Source: Chloroflexota bacterium (GTDB lineage: Bacteria; Chloroflexota; Dehalococcoidia; GIF9; AB-539-J10). Taken from it: a stretch of 8,422 nt of DNA. The position numbers and the translations under genes are program-made. This document shows, piece by piece, positions 1-6,267 of this stretch. Location: positions 1-8,422 of the forward strand of contig DAOVBS010000019.1 in the NCBI GenBank assembly GCA_030670425.1, read 5' to 3'. Position 1 is the stretch's first letter, and each line of letters begins with the position of its first letter. A model generated the notes under the pieces. It had not been told where the DNA came from, made no database searches, and worked only from the letters and a program-made list of their open reading frames with translations.

Positions 1-752
1 CGTACTATGAGGACAAGGCAGGGATCGAGATGATCATGGCCGGCGATTCCGGGATGATGGCCTTGCTCGGACACAAGAACACCCTGTCGGCGACGATGGA
101 CCAGATGATCTGGATGACTCAGGCGGTGACAAGGGGGGCCAAGTACGCCTTCATAGTCGGCGATATGCCGTATATGTCCTATCAGGCCAGCAGGGAGGAG
201 GCCATCCGCAACGCAGGAAGGTTCATGGCGGAGGGTGGCACTGATTGCATCAAGTTGGAGGGGGGTGCCATAATGGCGGACACCGTGTCAGCCATAGTGA
301 GGGCCGGGGTACCTGTAATGGGGCATATCGGGATGACACCGCAATCGGCCGCTGCCATAGGAGGATACAAGAGCCAGGGCAGGGATGCAGAGGCAGCCCG
401 CAAGATTATCCAGGATGCAAAGATCCTGGAAGAAGCAGGAGCCTTTTCCGTTCTGGTGGAAGCCATACCGGCCAAGGTGGCGGGTCTTCTTGTTAAGGCT
501 GTGAAGGTACCGGTTTATGGTATTGGAGCAGGGCCTGATTGCGATGGCCAGGTGTTGATCGTCCATGATATGCTGGGTTTGTTTGAGCTATTCAAGCCGA
601 AATTCGTCAGGAGATATGCCCAACTGGGCCAGGACATGGTTGAGGCCTTCGGAAAGTACAGGAGTGACATTAAAGAGGGTCTATTCCCTGGACCTGATGA
701 GTGCTATAATATCCCGGAAGAGGAATTCCAGAAGCTGCTGAGTGAGCAATGA
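1..752 (+). CDS. panB: 3-methyl-2-oxobutanoate hydroxymethyltransferase-like protein (PanB family), 5' end missing
   Basis: PanB moves a hydroxymethyl group from 5,10-methylene-tetrahydrofolate to 2-oxoisovalerate, giving ketopantoate for pantothenate and CoA synthesis in the cytoplasm. The reading frame is open from base 3 to the TGA at 750-752. About 30 N-terminal residues lie outside the window. Counting from the internal ATG at 30, the family's metal and active-site residues are present: Asp6-Ser7 in GDS, Asp45 in GDMP, Lys75 and Glu77 in KLEGG, His99 in GHIGMTPQ, and Glu144 in LVEAIP, which matches the catalytic Glu181 of E. coli PanB. GGYKSQGR and GIGAG are also kept. Oddities: the usual GDSLGM reads GDSGMM, and the C-terminus runs about 15 residues past the usual YPG end. 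It could therefore be a PanB paralogue with another 2-oxoacid as substrate. The family is firm; the substrate is less so. Confidence 0.88.
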   Translation, partial: YYEDKAGIEMIMAGDSGMMALLGHKNTLSATMDQMIWMTQAVTRGAKYAFIVGDMPYMSYQASREEAIRNAGRFMAEGGTDCIKLEGGAIMADTVSAIVRAGVPVMGHIGMTPQSAAAIGGYKSQGRDAEAARKIIQDAKILEEAGAFSVLVEAIPAKVAGLLVKAVKVPVYGIGAGPDCDGQVLIVHDMLGLFELFKPKFVRRYAQLGQDMVEAFGKYRSDIKEGLFPGPDECYNIPEEEFQKLLSEQ

Positions 753-898
753 GATTTCTTGGCATATGCGTCAAATCCGGTACTTGCGGCAGGCTTGCTA
801 AGCTTGCTGGTGGCCGCTGGGTGTGAACCCGGGGAAGGAGGTGGTACATGTGAAGGCAGCGAAGCGGGAAAAGCAAGTCTGACTGGTGAATAAAGGAA

Positions 899-904
899 AA
901 GGAG
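899..904 (+). promoter_or_regulatory. Shine-Dalgarno site that decides the dctP start
   Basis: AAGGAG lies directly against the ATG at 905, which leaves no spacer. It lies 6 nt before the second in-frame ATG at 911. The second ATG is therefore the better start. Confidence 0.6.
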
Positions 905-910
905 ATGAAT

Positions 911-1939
911 ATGATTCGGAAATGGCAAGCTTTACTGGGAGTCCTTCTGCTGGCGGCGTTGGTCGTTGCGCTGCTGCCCGGCTGCGCTCCTGCGGCTGGG
1001 GAGAAGCACGAGTGGCGTCTGGCACAGGTGATGCCAGAGGACAGCCCCTACGCTAAGATTGTTGATGATTTCGCCGATGAGGTGAGGGTGAAGACGGACG
1101 GCCGTGTCGACATCACTACTTATCACGGCGGGGTACTTGGTGACTGGGTGCTGATTAATGAGCTGGTAATGAGGGGTGACGTCGAGATGTCCTTGGTGCC
1201 GGTAGCTCCTACCTACGACCCCAGGTTGAACATCGCTTACTACACGCCCTATCTGTTTACCGACATTGAGGAAGCCAAGACAGCATATGCGACTGGTGGC
1301 TGGATCAACGAGATGGTGGGAGGCCTGCTGGAGGGAGTGAACACCAAGGGGCTGGCTGCCTTCCCCGCAGGCATGTCCGGGTGTACGCTGAGAGACGTGC
1401 CGCCGAGCCCGGCAGACCCCGATGTGCCCAAGAACCAGAAGATCCGGGTGATGCCACTCAAGGCCTGCGAGTTGACCTTTAAACGGCTGGGCTATATCCC
1501 CGTGGCCATCCCCTATGCCGAGGCCTACATCGCCATCGACACCGGGATCGTGGACGGGGAGATGGGTGGTCCTCCGTTCCAGGGCACCGAGTTCATGGAC
1601 ATCCAGAGTTGCTGGATCCAGTACAGCGAATACGTGGAGACCTGGTGGTTCGCGCTGAACCTGGACGAGTACAATGGCCTGAGTGAGGCGGACCAGAAAG
1701 TCATGGTCGAGACTGCTGACAAGGCCGCAAGCGACTACTGGCTCAAGGTAGAGGCAGACGATGAGAAGTACCGCCAGGAGATGGCCGACTTCGGGCTGGA
1801 GGTAATAGTGTTCAGCAAGGCGGAACTGGACAACATCGCAAAGGCTATCCGCACCGATGTCTGGCCCGAGCTCGAGTCCCTGGTCGGCAAGGCCATTATG
1901 GACACATGTAGAGAGCATGTGGGCATGCCGGTGAAATAG
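911..1939 (+). CDS. dctP: TRAP transporter solute-binding protein, DctP family (lipoprotein)
   Basis: This is the extracytoplasmic receptor of a tripartite ATP-independent periplasmic transporter. It binds an organic acid outside the membrane and hands it to DctQM. The product is 342 aa, normal for the family. It starts with MIRKW, then a hydrophobic stretch of about 18 residues, then LPGC with Cys25, so it is probably a lipid-anchored lipoprotein; Pro before Gly is a slightly unusual lipobox. The mature part begins EWRLAQVMPEDSPYA, as in DctP proteins. The ligand-binding Arg of the family is R179 in QKIRVM, followed by GYIPVAIPYAEAY and TGIVDGEMGGP, matching the family pattern around the second hinge. 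An ATG at 905 is in frame, but its ribosome site touches it. The gene lies upstream of dctQ and dctM on the same strand. The ligand cannot be read from the sequence; a carboxylate is expected from the conserved Arg. Confidence 0.93.
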   Translation: MIRKWQALLGVLLLAALVVALLPGCAPAAGEKHEWRLAQVMPEDSPYAKIVDDFADEVRVKTDGRVDITTYHGGVLGDWVLINELVMRGDVEMSLVPVAPTYDPRLNIAYYTPYLFTDIEEAKTAYATGGWINEMVGGLLEGVNTKGLAAFPAGMSGCTLRDVPPSPADPDVPKNQKIRVMPLKACELTFKRLGYIPVAIPYAEAYIAIDTGIVDGEMGGPPFQGTEFMDIQSCWIQYSEYVETWWFALNLDEYNGLSEADQKVMVETADKAASDYWLKVEADDEKYRQEMADFGLEVIVFSKAELDNIAKAIRTDVWPELESLVGKAIMDTCREHVGMPVK

Positions 1940-1980
1940 GGCTGCGAAGAGGGAGGTCTGAATCAAGGCGTGAGATTCTA

Positions 1981-2007
1981 GAGGGGGGGTCAATTGAATC
2001 CCCCCTC
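1981..2007 (+). other. Intercistronic GC-rich hairpin between dctP and dctQ
   Basis: GAGGGGGG (1981-1988) pairs with CCCCCCTC (2000-2007). A G-T and a T-A pair extend the stem to 10 pairs around the loop CAATTGA (1991-1997). No T run follows, so it is not a standard intrinsic terminator. A stem at this place can stabilise the upstream mRNA end, which would give more binding protein than membrane subunits. That role is inferred from how other binding-protein operons behave. Confidence 0.6.
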
Positions 2008-2036
2008 AACCCCGTCATAGCTTGTTGACCCTGAAG

Positions 2037-2588
2037 ATGGAACATATGGATCCTTATTCGGCCAGAAGGATCGGGCTCTTCACGTGGAAGGGCTTGGTCC
2101 AGGTGCAGCGGGCGATCTTGATTGTCAGCTCTGGCTTCGTTGTCCTGCTCGTTTTTGCAGCGGTGGTTATGCGCTATGTCATACACTACCCGGGTATGGA
2201 GGTCGAGGAGATAGCCACGTTGGTCGCCTTCTGGCTCTATTTTACTGGAGCGGTATACGGCTCTTATGAGCGCAGCCATATCAAGGCGGACCTGGCGGAT
2301 GTAATCTTCAAGAATCCGAAGTCGAACGCCAGGGTCAAGATCATAGCCAGCGCGATTACGTTTATTCTGGCTCTGATTATGACCTACTGGGGGTATCATT
2401 TCTTTGTCTGGGGCATTGAGATGGGAGGGCGGTCGCCAATCTTGCTGTTACCGATGGTCTATGCCCAGAGCAGTATTTTCATCGGTGCCCTGTTCATGTC
2501 GTTCTATTTCCTCGTCGAGCTGGCGGACATGATACGCCAGAGCCGGGGATTGGCTCCGTTCCCCTGGACGGGCGTGGAGAAGGAGTAG
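2037..2588 (+). CDS. dctQ: TRAP transporter small permease, DctQ family
   Basis: This is the small membrane subunit of the TRAP carrier; it associates with DctM. From the ATG at 2037 it has 183 aa and four hydrophobic segments at about residues 26-50, 59-76, 100-125 and 145-165. The family signature sits between segments 1 and 2 and just after: MRYVIHYPGMEVEEIA, with the W/M-EE type motif, then YGSYERSHIKADL, where the His-Ile-hydrophobic pattern is typical. The start is not secure. The frame is open from a TTG at 2022, and ATGs lie at 2037 and 2046; none has a good ribosome site. It follows dctP after the hairpin, and its 3' end carries the ribosome site for dctM, so the two are probably translated together. 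Confidence 0.9.
   Translation: MEHMDPYSARRIGLFTWKGLVQVQRAILIVSSGFVVLLVFAAVVMRYVIHYPGMEVEEIATLVAFWLYFTGAVYGSYERSHIKADLADVIFKNPKSNARVKIIASAITFILALIMTYWGYHFFVWGIEMGGRSPILLLPMVYAQSSIFIGALFMSFYFLVELADMIRQSRGLAPFPWTGVEKE
2580..2585 (+). promoter_or_regulatory. Shine-Dalgarno site for the TTG start of dctM
   Basis: AAGGAG lies inside the last codons of dctQ, 9 nt before the TTG at 2595. This supports a non-ATG start and coupled translation of dctQ and dctM. Confidence 0.65.
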
Positions 2589-2594
2589 CCGCAG

Positions 2595-3896
2595 TTGGAC
2601 ATAGTTGCCGATCTGGTAATCCTGATAGGGCTTCTCGTCATTGGAGTGCCGGTTCCCTTCTGCTTCATGGCTGCCGTCCTGTTTATGATCGGCGTGCATG
2701 GTTACAGCTTCGAGTTTCTGTTGCCTATTTCGTTCTACGGGCTGAATTCGCTGCCTCTTCTGGCTGTGCCTTTCTTTATCATGGCTGGTGGGCTCATGGG
2801 ATCCGCGGGGATCGCCGAGCGGCTGGTCAACATTGCCTCCGCTTTGGTGAGCAGGATCAAGGGTGGATTGGGGGGGGTCACGGTGGTGGCCTGCGCCATC
2901 TTTGGTGCTGTTGCCGGCACTTGCTCGGCGGCCGTGGCCGCCATCGGCGGTATCATGATTCCCCGTATGGAGCAGGAAGGCTTTCCCAGGGGACATAGCT
3001 CGGCACTGGTGGCCTGCGCCTCAGTACTGGGTCAGCTTATCCCGCCCAGCGTGCCTATGATCCTTTATGGCTGGGTGACACGAACGTCGATAGCGGCTTG
3101 CTTCCTGGCCACAGTAGGGCCGGGGATTCTGCTGGTTATAATCTACTCCTTTCTCAACTACTTGATGGTCCGCAACATGCCGACGATCAAGATCCCGCCC
3201 CCGATAAGTCCGAAAGAGCAGGTCAAGGAGGTGGGGCGTGTCAGCTACCGCGGGTTCTTTGCCCTCCTGGCGCCACTCATCATCCTGGGGGGGATCTACG
3301 GTGGCTACACCACACCCACTGAGGCGGCAACGGTGGCGGTGCTGTACACTATTCCGGTGGGCTTCCTGGTGTACCGTTCCATGACCGTAAAGGATCTGGG
3401 ACGGGCTCTGTTTACTACAGCTACCACCACCGGAGTAGTCATTGTCCTGCTCTTCTTTGTGATGATGATGGGCCGCATTTACACTATGGAGAATGTGCCG
3501 CAGCGCCTTGTCGCCATGATAGTGGGCATCTCCGAGAACAAGTATGCAGTGCTGCTCATGGTGAATGCGTTCTTGGTCCTTCTCGGCATGCTTATGGATG
3601 ATTTCAGTGGCACTTTGCTGGCGGCGCCGCTCTTGCTCCCCCTGATGAAGCATATCGGAATTCATCCGGTCCACTTCGCCGCTATCATGGGCACCAACCT
3701 GGGGCTGGGCAATGTGACACCTCCCTGTGCTCCCATCCTCTACCTGGCGGGACGGATAGGCAAGTGCCGTTTCGATGAAATGATTAAACCGGCGCTGTTC
3801 CTGATGTTCGTTGGCTGTCTGCCCATGGTGCTCGTCACCACGTATTGGCCCGACCTGTCGTTGTTCCTGCCACGGCTAATCCTGGGAATTAACTAG
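2595..3896 (+). CDS. dctM: TRAP transporter large permease, DctM family
   Basis: This is the ion-coupled transport channel of the TRAP system, in the cytoplasmic membrane. It has 433 aa, the usual size, and is hydrophobic throughout, consistent with about 12 membrane segments. Family landmarks are PFFIMAGGLM at residues 59-68, GGLGGVTVVACAIFGAVAG at about 90-108, GQLIPPSVPMILYG at 146-159 (the hallmark of the first half) and LGNVTPPCAPILYLAG in the C-terminal half, where the TPP motif marks the inverted repeat copy. The start is TTG, 6 nt after the dctQ stop, with AAGGAG 9 nt upstream; the first downstream ATG would remove the first membrane segment. Arginine codons are 13 CGN of 15 by hand count, unlike the genes outside the transporter block. 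Confidence 0.94.
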   Translation: MDIVADLVILIGLLVIGVPVPFCFMAAVLFMIGVHGYSFEFLLPISFYGLNSLPLLAVPFFIMAGGLMGSAGIAERLVNIASALVSRIKGGLGGVTVVACAIFGAVAGTCSAAVAAIGGIMIPRMEQEGFPRGHSSALVACASVLGQLIPPSVPMILYGWVTRTSIAACFLATVGPGILLVIIYSFLNYLMVRNMPTIKIPPPISPKEQVKEVGRVSYRGFFALLAPLIILGGIYGGYTTPTEAATVAVLYTIPVGFLVYRSMTVKDLGRALFTTATTTGVVIVLLFFVMMMGRIYTMENVPQRLVAMIVGISENKYAVLLMVNAFLVLLGMLMDDFSGTLLAAPLLLPLMKHIGIHPVHFAAIMGTNLGLGNVTPPCAPILYLAGRIGKCRFDEMIKPALFLMFVGCLPMVLVTTYWPDLSLFLPRLILGIN

Positions 3897-4048
3897 CGGG
3901 GGAATACCCCGAACGAGTCGATTGCCCCTGTGTCTTGTGCAACCGCACTGTTTTTCCGATGGGAGATTGCCTTGGGTGCGCTGGTGGACGGATCCGCTAT
4001 TCCGGCAGCGAGGGTTTGACCCGTGGGGGTGGAGGACATGGGATGCAT

Positions 4049-4054
4049 AAGGAG
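4049..4054 (+). promoter_or_regulatory. Shine-Dalgarno site that decides the deacylase start
   Basis: AAGGAG is 2 nt before the ATG at 4057 but 8 nt before the in-frame ATG at 4063. The second ATG is preferred. Confidence 0.65.
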
Positions 4055-4062
4055 AGATGAGA

Positions 4063-5673
4063 ATGACTGAAGAACTTGATATCTTGATCAAAGGCGGAAA
4101 TGTTCTGGATGGAACGGGAAACCCCTGGCTCAGAGCGGATATCGGGATAGGCGGCGGGAAGATCAAGAGGGTAGGTGTGATTTCAGGGCAAGCGAAGGAG
4201 ACGATAGAGGCCAGCGGGTTCGTCGTGGCGCCGGGATTTGTTGATCTCCACACTCATAACGACCTGACCATCCTGGCGCATCCCAACGCTGAAAGCTATG
4301 TCATGCAGGGCGTAACCACCGCCTGCGTTGGCAATTGCGGGTTGTCTATGGCACCGGTGAATCCGGCCAATCTGAACCTGCTTAAGAGATACCTTTCACC
4401 TTTTCTGGTATCTGATTTCGACTATGGATGGCAATGGAAGACGTTGAGTGAGTACTACGATAGGGTGGAAAAGCAAGGGGTTTCTCAGAACCTTGCCCCT
4501 CTCGTTGGACAGGGTACCATACGCCTGGCGGTCAAGGGATTTGATTCGGGCGAGGTCTCGCAGGATGAAATGGCGACAATGAAGCAACTCCTCGAACAGA
4601 GTCTGAAGGAGGGAGCTTTCGGGATGTCCACTGGACTCATATACCCCCCGGGGAGCTACTCGACCACGGAGGAGGTGGTTGAACTGGCAGGCGTCTTGGC
4701 GAGGTATGGAGCACTGTATGCCACTCACATGAGAAACGAAGGAGACAAGCTATTGGAATCCCTGGAAGAGGCTGTAAGGATAGGCGAGGAGAACGGCGTG
4801 GCGGTAGAGGTTTCTCATCACAAGGCGGCAGGCAAGGCGAATTGGGGGAAAGTCGATGCGACCCTGAGGATGATGGAGCAGGCGAGGAAGAGGGGTGTTG
4901 AAATAAACTGCGACGTTTACCCTTATACGGCGGGAAGCACAACGATAACGGCACTGCTGCCCGCATGGGCTCAGGAAGGCGGCGTGGAGAGAATGCTGGA
5001 GCGATTGCAGGACAGGGAAGCGAGGTCGTTGATGAAACGGGGGTTCGTTGAAGATACAATGGAGGGAGAGAACCTGATTAAGGCTGCCGGGTGGGATGGG
5101 ATCCTGATTGGGGCGTGTCCGTCGAACAAAGAGTACGAAGGGAAATCCCTTGAGCAGATCCTGAGGGGCAAGAGTGAATTGGATGACCCGTACGAGGGGT
5201 TCTTTGACTGGCTTCTCGAGATAGGGGGACATTCCACTATGGTTCTTTTCCATATGGACGAAAGTGACGTGAAGACGGTCATGTCCAGTCCGCTGTCATC
5301 AATAATCTCAGACGCATGGGTGACTGCACCGGGCGCGGGTGGTAAGCCTCATCCCAGGGTATACGGCACATTCCCCAGACTTCTTGGTAAGTACGTAAGG
5401 GAAGAGAAGACCCTGTCACTGGAAGATGCGGTAAGAAAAGTGACGTCAATGTCTGCTGGCAAGTTGGGTCTGCAGAACCGGGGTCTGGTGAGGGAGGGGT
5501 TCTGGGCTGATATTGTGGTGTTTGCCCCCGACAAGGTCATAGATAAAGCCACGTATGACGACCCGCACCAATACCCTGAGGGAATAAACTACGTAATAGT
5601 GAATGGAGAGGTGGTGGTGGAAAAGGGAATGCTGACCGGCGCAAGACCGGGCAAGGTGCTGAAGAGAGGCTAG
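4063..5673 (+). CDS. Amidohydrolase, N-acyl-D-amino-acid deacylase (D-aminoacylase) family
   Basis: Members are zinc enzymes of the cytoplasm that hydrolyse the amide bond of N-acyl-D-amino acids to a carboxylic acid and an amino acid. The protein has 536 aa from the ATG at 4063. The N-terminal beta-sandwich strand (LDILIKGGNVLDGTGNP) is followed by the metal-site sequence DLHTHND (His63, His65), Cys92 in VGNCG, His222 in ATHMRNE, His252/His253 in EVSHHK and Asp417 in SDAW. These match the Cys, two His and Asp metal ligands of D-aminoacylases. The C-terminal PHPRVYGTFPRLLG and GFWADIVVF are also typical. No membrane or signal segment is present. Substrate range varies widely in this family, so the D-amino-acid label is only a family name. 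It lies 166 nt after the TRAP genes, which could supply an acylated acid. Arginine codons are 21 AGA/AGG of 25, unlike dctPQM. Confidence 0.88.
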   Translation: MTEELDILIKGGNVLDGTGNPWLRADIGIGGGKIKRVGVISGQAKETIEASGFVVAPGFVDLHTHNDLTILAHPNAESYVMQGVTTACVGNCGLSMAPVNPANLNLLKRYLSPFLVSDFDYGWQWKTLSEYYDRVEKQGVSQNLAPLVGQGTIRLAVKGFDSGEVSQDEMATMKQLLEQSLKEGAFGMSTGLIYPPGSYSTTEEVVELAGVLARYGALYATHMRNEGDKLLESLEEAVRIGEENGVAVEVSHHKAAGKANWGKVDATLRMMEQARKRGVEINCDVYPYTAGSTTITALLPAWAQEGGVERMLERLQDREARSLMKRGFVEDTMEGENLIKAAGWDGILIGACPSNKEYEGKSLEQILRGKSELDDPYEGFFDWLLEIGGHSTMVLFHMDESDVKTVMSSPLSSIISDAWVTAPGAGGKPHPRVYGTFPRLLGKYVREEKTLSLEDAVRKVTSMSAGKLGLQNRGLVREGFWADIVVFAPDKVIDKATYDDPHQYPEGINYVIVNGEVVVEKGMLTGARPGKVLKRG

Positions 5674-5692
5674 AGGTCGTTTTTGCAGGAGA

Positions 5693-5740
5693 AGCCCTGT
5701 CAAACAGCTGGGAAGAAGGCGTCTCAGGGCTATTGACAGG
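5693..5740 (+). repeat. Two overlapping inverted repeats downstream of the deacylase gene
   Basis: AGCCCTG (5693-5699) can pair with CAGGGCT (5725-5731). CCTGTCAA (5696-5703) can pair with TTGACAGG (5733-5740). The 5' arms share four bases, so the stems exclude each other. No T run follows either stem. Possible roles are an mRNA 3'-end stem or a protein-binding site. The function is unknown. Confidence 0.4.
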
Positions 5741-5822
5741 TGAGGTGGGCCTTCCAGTTTTGCGGGCCTGGCTTCTAGATACCATATGCTGTCGTATTTC
5801 TAAAGTCTCTTGGGCAAGGGGG

Positions 5823-5852
5823 TTGAGATAGGGCCAGTCGTATGAATATATG
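5823..5852 (+). promoter_or_regulatory. Possible sigma-70-type promoter for the glycine riboswitch transcript
   Basis: TTGAGA (5823-5828) and TATATG (5847-5852) are 18 nt apart and lie about 50 nt before the first aptamer. A second candidate is TTGATA (5869-5874) with TGCTGTAAA (5887-5895), but its spacer is only 15 nt and it would start transcription almost at the aptamer. Neither is strong. A promoter is expected somewhere between 5674 and 5900. Confidence 0.25.
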
Positions 5853-5903
5853 TTGGGCATTGACGGAGTTGATATGACCGGACAATTGCTGTAAAGTGAA
5901 AGT

Positions 5904-6005
5904 GGCAGCGGCAGGAGATACCCCTAACATGGGGAGCCGAAGGGGAAAGGGACCGAAGTTGGCTGCAAGGTCCTGAAACTCTCAGGCAAAAGGACTGTTG
6001 TTGCC
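5904..6005 (+). promoter_or_regulatory. Glycine riboswitch, first aptamer
   Basis: The P1 stem is formed by GGCAGCGGCAG (5904-5914) and CTGTTGTTGCC (5995-6005), 11 pairs including three G-U. The conserved core is visible as CCGAAGGGGAAA (5937-5948) and CTCTCAGGCAAAAGGAC (5979-5995), both characteristic of glycine aptamers. It is joined to the second aptamer by the 5-nt linker TGAAA, the usual tandem layout. Purine-rich bases before it (GTGAAAG, 5896-5902) may form the leader-linker kink-turn known for this class. Confidence 0.93.
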
Positions 6006-6010
6006 TGAAA

Positions 6011-6095
6011 CCTCTGGAGAGACTTCGAGGAGGAGTCACCGAAGGGGCAAGTCCGCGCAGAGTGGCGGGCGATCTCTCAGGTCAAAGGACAGAGG
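6011..6095 (+). promoter_or_regulatory. Glycine riboswitch, second aptamer
   Basis: P1 is CCTCTG (6011-6016) with CAGAGG (6090-6095). The core shows CACCGAAGGGGCAA (6037-6050) and CTCTCAGGTCAAAGGAC (6074-6090), with P3 formed by CCGC (6053-6056) and GCGG (6065-6068). It reads glycine together with the first aptamer. The last two bases of P1 are also the first two of the terminator stem, so ligand binding and termination compete. The genes behind it are gcvPA and gcvPB, the classical target of this riboswitch. Confidence 0.94.
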
Positions 6096-6126
6096 GGCAA
6101 TCCGCGTTAGCGGGTTGCCCCTTTTT
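6094..6126 (+). terminator. Intrinsic terminator, expression platform of the glycine riboswitch
   Basis: GGGGCAATCCGC (6094-6105) pairs with GCGGGTTGCCCC (6110-6121) in a 12-bp stem with one T-G pair and the loop GTTA. TTTTT follows at once (6122-6126). Without glycine it should stop transcription before gcvPA; this is the known ON logic for gcv operons and is inferred here. It would also stop read-through from the deacylase gene. Confidence 0.92.
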
Positions 6127-6261
6127 GATTGGGTGCCGGAACCTGGATTGAGGATGGCCAGAGTGTCTGGAGGGGGATGAAATGGAAGCCTGAATGTGGG
6201 ATCCGGTGGAGTTGAGTAGTGCTGTTGCAGCCAGGGAATACTCAGAATGTGGGAAAGAGCC

Positions 6262-6267
6262 GAGGTG
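6262..6267 (+). promoter_or_regulatory. Shine-Dalgarno site that decides the gcvPA start
   Basis: GAGGTG lies 4 nt before the ATG at 6272. That ATG begins MRYVPNTE, the usual N-terminus of GcvPA. An in-frame ATG at 6194 would add 26 residues unrelated to the family. Confidence 0.65.

Noticed and set aside
932..1993. 353-codon open frame on the minus strand opposite dctP
   Set aside because: It is antisense to a clear DctP gene, its translation shows no recognisable family and is rich in His and Gln as expected from a shadow frame.
3897..3911. CGGGG/CCCCG hairpin just after the dctM stop
   Set aside because: It is a five-pair stem without a T run; it could be chance in GC-rich sequence.
3937..3955. 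GTGC-AACC-GCAC followed by TTTTT as a terminator after dctM
   Set aside because: The stem is only 4 bp and does not extend, which is too weak for an intrinsic terminator.
5733..5761. Promoter with the perfect -35 TTGACA at 5733-5738
   Set aside because: No acceptable -10 box lies 16-18 nt downstream (AGTTTT at 5756-5761 is poor).
6177..6215. 12-codon ORF in the gcvPA leader (ATG 6177, TGA 6213-6215)
   Set aside because: The purine run AGGGGG ends directly at its ATG, so spacing is wrong, and nothing else supports it.
6192..6254. Direct repeat GAATGTGGGA at 6192-6201 and 6245-6254
   Set aside because: Only two 10-bp copies in a leader, with no sign of a protein-binding or mobile context; chance is likely enough.
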